Assembly (NCBI GenBank): GCA_036504855.1
Contig: DASXUL010000075.1
Coordinates: 15,132 to 79,131 of the forward strand
From: DASXUL01 sp036504855
Lineage (GTDB): Bacteria; Armatimonadota; DTGP01; JAKQQT01
Length of the DNA stretch: 64,000 nt
Direction: 5' to 3'
A model generated the notes under the pieces. It had not been told where the DNA came from. It ran no database searches and was given only the letters and a program-made list of their open reading frames with translations. Position numbers and translations under genes: made by a program. This document shows, piece by piece, positions 59,533 to 64,000 of the stretch. Position 1 is the stretch's first letter, and every line of letters begins with the position of its first letter.

Positions 59533-61836
59533 ATGGCGAAGGATGTTCTGCTGATCCCCCACAACCACCTGGACCCGGTGTGGCGGCGCGCGTGGCGGCG
59601 GCCGGCGGTGAAGGGCGGGGTGACGGTGCGGCCATACGCGGAGGTGCAGGAGGCCATTCTCCTGCGCTGGCTGGAGATGGCCGAGCGCGGCATGGCCCTC
59701 ACCGAGGGCCAGACCGTGGTGTGGCGGGAGTTCCTGCGCCGCCATCCCGAGGCCGAAGGCGCCGTCCACCGCCACGCCGAGAGTGGTCATCTCTGCATCG
59801 TCCTCGCGGGCGAAACGGTGCAGGATTCCAACCTCCCCGCCGCCGAGGGGCTGATTCGCAATTTCCTGCTCGCCCAGCCGCTTTACGACCGTCTGGCGGG
59901 CCCCGCGCATCCCGGTCTGCGCCTGGCGTGGCTGGAAGACGCTTTCGGGCAGACCCCCAACTACCCGCAGATCCTGCGCGGGGTTCGCGCGGAGGCGGCG
60001 TGCGCCACCTTCTATCGCACGTGCCCGGAAGAGGTCTGGGTGGGCCTCGACGGAACGAGCATCCTCTGTCTCGACCACGTGGCCGTGGCCGCCAGCGCCG
60101 GCTCCGTGCGCAAGCATCCCCCCTGCCCCGCTTGCCAGGGCGCCGGATGCGACGCCTGTGGCGGGACGGGCCTGGTCTGGCGGCCGGCGTGGAGCCGGGA
60201 GGACGCGCGCGCCGCGTTGGAGACGGCCCTGGCCGCCGATGGCGACGTCGCCATCGTGCGCGTGGGCAGCGAGGAGGGCATCCCTGAGGAGCACCTGACG
60301 GATGACGTCGAGGCCTTGAACGCCGCGCATGCGGGCGAGGGCAAGAACATCCGGTTCGCCACGATGGCGGACGTCTACGCGCTGCACCGCGCGCGCCTGC
60401 GCAGGCTCGCCGTCGCGCGGGATGACGTCCCCACCCCCGAACTGAACCCGGCCTCGCCCGGTTGCTACGTTACGCGCATTGCCTGCAAACAGCGAACGCG
60501 CGCCGCGGCCTACGCCCTGCTCCGGCGCGAGGCGGAGCAAGCCACGGGTAGCTGGCATGCCGGTGAGCCGATCGCCCCTACGCCGGAGATGACCGAAGCC
60601 TGGCGCGGCGTGGTCTTCAACCAGTTCCACGACGCCATCACCGGCACGCACATCGACGGCGCATACCCGGAACTCATGGAGATGCTGGAAGCGGCCGAGG
60701 TCATGGCTGGAACCGCTCCGCCGCCGGACCCCGCGCCGGAGGGTTTCCGCCCTATCGAGGGCCTTGCCGAGGCGCGCCTCGGCCGCATGGATGTGACGTT
60801 CGACCTCACCGGCATCCGCAGCATCCTGCTGGACGGCCAGGATGTGTTCGGGCGCCTCCCCTACAACGAGACGAAGCGCGACTTCCGCATCGGCGAGCTG
60901 GTTCTGGAGGCGGACTTCGGCGATGCCTGGGGAACCCGCATCCCGGCGTTCTGGAGCATGGAAGACGACTTCTCTCAGATCCAACTGGGCGATTTCCACA
61001 CGGCGGTGGAGGCATCGTCCGGGGCGATCCGCTGGCGCGGACGGTATACCACGGAGAACCCGCGCGTGCGAGAGCTCGGCTGGACCGTGACGGCCTGTCC
61101 TTCCGCCGACGGCCGGCGCCTGGATTTCCGGGTGGAGGTGGATTGGGACACGCGCAGCCAGCGCCTGCGCGCGGTCTTCCCGGTGGACTCCCGCGAGACC
61201 TCGGCCACATGGGAGGTCCCGTTCGGCTTCATCGACCGAGCCTTCGACGCCGACCAGATTAACTACAGCCAGTGGAATGCCCACACGATGGATTACCCCG
61301 CCCTGCATTGGGTGCGCAAGGCGGTTGGCCCGCGGACCGGCGTGGCCGTTCTCAATCGCGGCCTCCCGTGCCACCGCTGGCTGCCGGGGCGTTTGGACAT
61401 CTCGCTCTTGCGTTCGCCGGAGTGGGAGTTCTGCGCCGTGGAGCCCTGCCACTACGAGTTCTGGGACATCGACGGCCAGCGCGACGCCGGCCGCCACGTT
61501 CTGGAGTACGCCCTGCTTCCGTACGTGGACGGCCTCTCGGAGGCGGACCTGACGCGCGAAGGCTATGCCTATAATAACTGCGCGCTAACGCCGCCGTTCT
61601 CCGTGTCCGGCGAAGTCATCGTCACCGCCTGGAAGCCCGCGGAAGACGGCTCCGGCTGGATCCTGCGCCTTCAGGAGATCGCGGGGCGCCCGACAGAGGT
61701 GATCCTGGATTTCGAGGAGCCGCGCGCGGTTTGCGTGACAGATCTTCTGGAGCGCGGACACACCCCCTCGGGCGCCGCCCTGCGCTTCATCGCCCCCCTG
61801 CACAAGCACGGCATCCTCACGCTTATGATCAGATAG
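59533..61836 (+). CDS. GH38 alpha-mannosidase-like enzyme
   Basis: 767 aa. GH38 motifs: LIPHNHLDPVWRRAW (zinc His/Asp) at about 7-21, AWLEDAFGQTPNYPQIL with the nucleophile Asp at about 135-151, and VVFNQFHDAITGTHIDG. A C-terminal beta domain covers about 400-767. It removes alpha-mannose units in the cytoplasm (no signal peptide). An unusual Cys-rich insert CPACQGAGCDACGGTG lies at about 198-213, like DnaJ zinc units. The protein is shorter than most GH38 members (about 850-1050). AGGAGG precedes the ATG by five bases. It is monocistronic. Confidence 0.85.
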   Translation: MAKDVLLIPHNHLDPVWRRAWRRPAVKGGVTVRPYAEVQEAILLRWLEMAERGMALTEGQTVVWREFLRRHPEAEGAVHRHAESGHLCIVLAGETVQDSNLPAAEGLIRNFLLAQPLYDRLAGPAHPGLRLAWLEDAFGQTPNYPQILRGVRAEAACATFYRTCPEEVWVGLDGTSILCLDHVAVAASAGSVRKHPPCPACQGAGCDACGGTGLVWRPAWSREDARAALETALAADGDVAIVRVGSEEGIPEEHLTDDVEALNAAHAGEGKNIRFATMADVYALHRARLRRLAVARDDVPTPELNPASPGCYVTRIACKQRTRAAAYALLRREAEQATGSWHAGEPIAPTPEMTEAWRGVVFNQFHDAITGTHIDGAYPELMEMLEAAEVMAGTAPPPDPAPEGFRPIEGLAEARLGRMDVTFDLTGIRSILLDGQDVFGRLPYNETKRDFRIGELVLEADFGDAWGTRIPAFWSMEDDFSQIQLGDFHTAVEASSGAIRWRGRYTTENPRVRELGWTVTACPSADGRRLDFRVEVDWDTRSQRLRAVFPVDSRETSATWEVPFGFIDRAFDADQINYSQWNAHTMDYPALHWVRKAVGPRTGVAVLNRGLPCHRWLPGRLDISLLRSPEWEFCAVEPCHYEFWDIDGQRDAGRHVLEYALLPYVDGLSEADLTREGYAYNNCALTPPFSVSGEVIVTAWKPAEDGSGWILRLQEIAGRPTEVILDFEEPRAVCVTDLLERGHTPSGAALRFIAPLHKHGILTLMIR

Positions 61837-61837
61837 T

Positions 61838-61975
61838 CATCAGATAGTCATCAGTCGTCAGTCGTCAGTTCTCAGCCCGAAGGCCCCGTTCGTGAGGGAA
61901 CCTCCCTCATGAACGGGGCCTTCGGGCTGATGACTGACGGCTGACGGCTGATGGCTATCTGATAACTGAGCACTT
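61838..61975. repeat. Heptamer repeat element with hairpin core (copy 5)
   Basis: TCAGTNN units from 61838 to about 61875, then a near-perfect hairpin (61877-61930) containing GAAGGCCCCGTTCGTGAGGG and its inverse, then inverted heptamers to about 61970. It follows the GH38 stop directly and could serve as terminator. Part of the hairpin core recurs near 63190-63235. The rest of the gap to 62165 holds no gene. Confidence 0.8.
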
Positions 61976-62164
61976 GCAGGCTGCGGGTTCGGTACGGGCC
62001 CGCGCCAACGCTGGAACCCGGCCGCGCGGTCCGTCGCCGGGTTCTGTTCAGGTCCCGCCGCCTCGCTCTCTCGCATCGTCGTGCTCTCTGTGGGATTCGC
62101 CGTTCCGGGGCTCTCATGGCATAGGTTCGCGCTTCCTTCGTGGCGTGCTCCCTACTCCATGCAA

Positions 62165-62653
62165 TCACGTTTCCGTTGGTCGTCTCCTGGTCACTACCCA
62201 CCGAACGAATAGGCTCAACGCCAAGGCGAGGCCGATATGCTCACCGGCGCCGATGGTTGGATACGCGAGTGGCGACCAGTCTCGTTCCGATGCCGGCATT
62301 TCCGGGAATGCGAGGGGCTGGCCCCAGAAAGCCACACACATGGCGATCACGTAGCTCAAGAAGGTCAGGAAGCCAGCCGAAACCGCAACGGCCGTCGAAC
62401 GCGACAAGAGCCACGCGAGCGCGATGAATGTGACGACTACAATAGATCCCAATGCGATGTCGGGAACACTGGAATGGATGAGCGAAGTAACACGCACCAA
62501 CGTGTGGCGCTGCACCAATTTGGGATCTGTCCAATCAATGTCTTTCATGCCCATGGGCAGAGAGGTAACAAGCATAACTAACGCGTAGACCGAGGTGACC
62601 ACCCAGTCCCTGCGGTCACTCTTGGAGCCGGTTCGAATACCTGCGTCTGTCAT
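62165..62653 (-). CDS. Small four-helix membrane protein, unknown family
   Basis: 162 aa from ATG 62653 with GGAG ten bases upstream. Four hydrophobic segments: WVVTSVYALVMLVTSLPMGM, IALGSIVVVTFIALAWLLS, VAVSAGFLTFLSYVIAMCVA and IGLALALSLFVRWVV. Composition is less GC-rich than neighbours. It lies downstream, on the same strand, of an Rhs fragment, so it might be an orphan immunity protein, which is only a guess. Confidence 0.6.
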   Translation of the reverse strand: MTDAGIRTGSKSDRRDWVVTSVYALVMLVTSLPMGMKDIDWTDPKLVQRHTLVRVTSLIHSSVPDIALGSIVVVTFIALAWLLSRSTAVAVSAGFLTFLSYVIAMCVAFWGQPLAFPEMPASERDWSPLAYPTIGAGEHIGLALALSLFVRWVVTRRRPTET

Positions 62654-63009
62654 CGCGCTCTGTCTCCATATTGGATCTGCCCGGACAAGATCGGCGGCCG
62701 CTCCGCCTGTAGTCTCCTGACAGTCCACCAGTTCAGTTACCACCGTGGCGCGGCGCCTCACGCCGCAACTCAGACGACATACCTATGGGCCGTACTGCCA
62801 GCCGGCCCCATACCCAGTGTATGCCGAGTGATACCTCGATCCGAAGTCACGGGACGGAGGATTGGTTCCATGGCAATTCGAGTAATCAACCACTAAGGGG
62901 AGTCTCTATCCGTATCGCTCGAGAGCATTCATCCACTTCTCGTCCGCATGCAGAACACTGATGCGCCCCCAGGCGCGAGTGCTCTGTTAGGGTGAAACTG
63001 GGAGTTCGC
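62654..63009. other. Intergenic region without recognised gene
   Basis: About 350 bases in which no supported gene was seen. Overlapping short open frames on both strands have no ribosome site and read across a repeat further on. Confidence 0.4.
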
Positions 63010-63113
63010 CGACCCCCATGAGCAGCCTCTGATTCCCAGAAGATAGGGGGCGGACACGGGTTGCCGTGTCCCTGCGCCTCGCTGGTTCCATCCACCGAAC
63101 GGCCGGGCCGACC
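63010..63113. repeat. GGACACGG repeat element (copy 3, half)
   Basis: It shares CATGAG-AGCCTCTG and the AGGGGGCGGACACGG arm with copy 1 and the GGTTCCATCCACCGAACGG core with copy 2, ending GGCCGGGCCGACC. The second inverted arm is missing. It abuts an Rhs-like coding fragment, so it probably inserted into or recombined with that gene. Confidence 0.7.
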
Positions 63114-63240
63114 GGTCGCGATGCGTGCACAGGACCAAGCCCGTCTCCCGATCCGTATAGTAGCCCCACTGGGCGCCGTAGCCGGACAGCCGGAAGGCCC
63201 CGTTCGGGAGCAAACCATCCTCGCGAACGGGGGAACCCAT
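63114..63240 (-). pseudogene. Rhs/YD-repeat core fragment
   Basis: On the minus strand the frame reads GYGAQWGYYTDRETGLVLCT followed by HR. This matches the Rhs core pattern in which an R-Y-Y-D-P block should come next. Instead the coding sequence runs into the repeat element at 63113, and no upstream Rhs repeats are found. It is therefore a remnant of an Rhs polymorphic toxin or wall-associated protein. Exact ends cannot be set. Confidence 0.6.
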
Positions 63241-63363
63241 TGAGGGCCGCTCCAGAGCCTCGCCAGGTTCGGGCATAGAGCGTCCTCCAGCCAGCGATCG
63301 AGCGTCTGGACAGTCGTCGCCGACGCCTTCGCGGGGCGCCGGCGTTCGGCCGCCCGCTCTGCA

Positions 63364-63708
63364 TCAGTGCTCGACGTAGCCCAGGCTTTCCAGGCAGCCT
63401 TCGGGCAGCGCATTGTAGACCGTGCCTCGGGAGATGCCCTCGAGGTCGGAGAGGGCTTCGGGTCGATCGGTCCTGGCGATCATGACGCTTACTCGGAAAG
63501 GAAAGCTGTCCATCCGGAGCACGGACCTTCCGTGGCCCGCGGACACGGCGAAACGCCGGACGCAAAGCCGCCTGGGGCTGGTTGGAAACGCAAGGTCCAC
63601 GGGCGCGTCTTGCTCGCAGAGCAGAATGCCGTCATCGTGTTCCGGGAACTGAAGGATGTCGTACACTCTGCTCCGCAACATAGGGATCGAACTGCTGGCA
63701 TCTTCCAT
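63364..63708 (-). CDS. Hypothetical protein, possibly N-terminally truncated
   Basis: 114 aa from ATG 63708. The frame stays open upstream for about 16 codons with sensible residues (DEQPDGRHFYIE) but lacks a start there, so the gene may be cut at its beginning or use a rare start. The sequence (SRVYDILQFPEHDDGILLCE, then SDLEGISRGTVYNALPEG) was not recognised. Overlapping frames on both strands make this call uncertain. Confidence 0.4.
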   Translation of the reverse strand: MEDASSSIPMLRSRVYDILQFPEHDDGILLCEQDAPVDLAFPTSPRRLCVRRFAVSAGHGRSVLRMDSFPFRVSVMIARTDRPEALSDLEGISRGTVYNALPEGCLESLGYVEH

Positions 63709-64000
63709 CTCGATATAGAAGTGGCGCCCATCGGGCTGTTCATCAGATGCGTTACTTCATGGCGGACCGTGCCTCGCTGGTGGAGACATCGACGCTGGCT
63801 CGCTTTCAGTCTGGCGCTTCCGACGGCCGGCGGGCGAAACGCGAGAAGGGGTGAGCCTCCCATTAGATGAATTGTGCAAATGGCGCAGGACGAGGGGGAG
63901 TGTTCGTGGCAGCGTCTAGATGGCTGCCTGGCAGACGCGCAGGGGCGTCGTCTGGGTGCGCCGGTTCACGAGGCCGGCAACGACTCGGATCACGATTGGG
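63709..64000. other. Window end, no supported gene
   Basis: About 290 bases in which no gene was recognised. The sequence may belong to a gene running off the end of the window. Confidence 0.35.

Noticed and set aside
59509..61497. 662-codon minus-strand open frame opposite the GH38 gene
   Set aside because: Shadow frame; the plus strand encodes GH38 catalytic motifs and has a good ribosome site.
62886..63413. 175-codon minus-strand ORF across the third repeat element
   Set aside because: It reads through a dispersed repeat and the Rhs fragment in another frame and shows no coherent domain.

Overview
The window is GC-rich (about 60-65% by eye). It looks like a free-living, polysaccharide-degrading bacterium, most likely Armatimonadota or a neighbouring phylum. 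The reasons are a pseudopilin-type 'prepilin N-terminal' secreted protein, a CBM/dockerin secreted protein, GH43 and GH38 enzymes, an ImuB/DnaE2 mutasome and abundant short intergenic repeats. No rRNA, tRNA or CRISPR was recognised. The phylum is an inference from gene content, not from a marker gene.

Layout. 61-3351 (minus): an L-fucose/L-arabinose isomerase-type enzyme and an L-ribulokinase (pentose catabolism). 3460-14506 (minus): a compact 12-gene operon that encodes a complete ubiquitin-like conjugation apparatus. It has a ubiquitin-like protein (Ubl), an E1-like adenylating enzyme, two E2-like proteins with an active-site Cys, two JAMM proteases (one with an outward-facing LysM), four prokaryotic RING-finger proteins (one fused to a MshEN-like domain), an HtrA-type membrane protease and a polytopic FHA protein. 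At least eight of these proteins carry a short acidic/hydrophobic motif of the DLDITL type at a terminus or in a linker. It resembles a SUMO-interacting motif. This is the most interesting system in the window.

14714-26413 (plus): a chemosensory cluster (cheY, cheX-like, cheA, cheW, MCP, cheR, cheD, cheY, cheX-like, cheB) with no flagellar genes. 26693-30478: a promoter with a LacI-type operator, a large CBM35/6-dockerin protein and a pseudopilin-like protein. 30597-32354 (minus): a GH43 with F5/8C and Fn3 domains. 32550-34286: proS. 34740-39424: a lower-GC defence-like island (DndC-like, membrane protein, DndB-like DGQHR protein, methyltransferase, FRG-domain protein, 68-aa protein). It lies between the proS end and a short duplicated fragment of the proS 3' end, and is flanked by heptameric repeats.

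39603-42776 (minus): GT4 glycosyltransferase, polysaccharide deacetylase and a PHP-domain protein in one operon. 43004-48341: a LexA-type box followed by imuB, a small DUF6504-like gene and dnaE2 (SOS mutasome). dnaE2 carries an in-frame array of heptameric repeats. 48519-53081 (minus): peroxiredoxin, then a TetR-EmrA-EmrB efflux operon with a perfect operator over its start. 53437-54447: a GAF-LuxR regulator. 54950-59435: three secreted beta-rich proteins plus a secretin, possibly an export or appendage system. 59533-61836: a GH38 alpha-mannosidase-like enzyme. 61838-64000: repeats, a small membrane protein, an Rhs fragment cut by a repeat element, and an unidentified ORF.

Three families of dispersed repeats recur: heptamer tandem arms in inverted pairs, a GGACACGG palindromic element, and a long hairpin with a CATTCCGAGC...GAGGAATG core. 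Many genes are translationally coupled (ATGA-type overlaps), so most blocks above are probably true operons.
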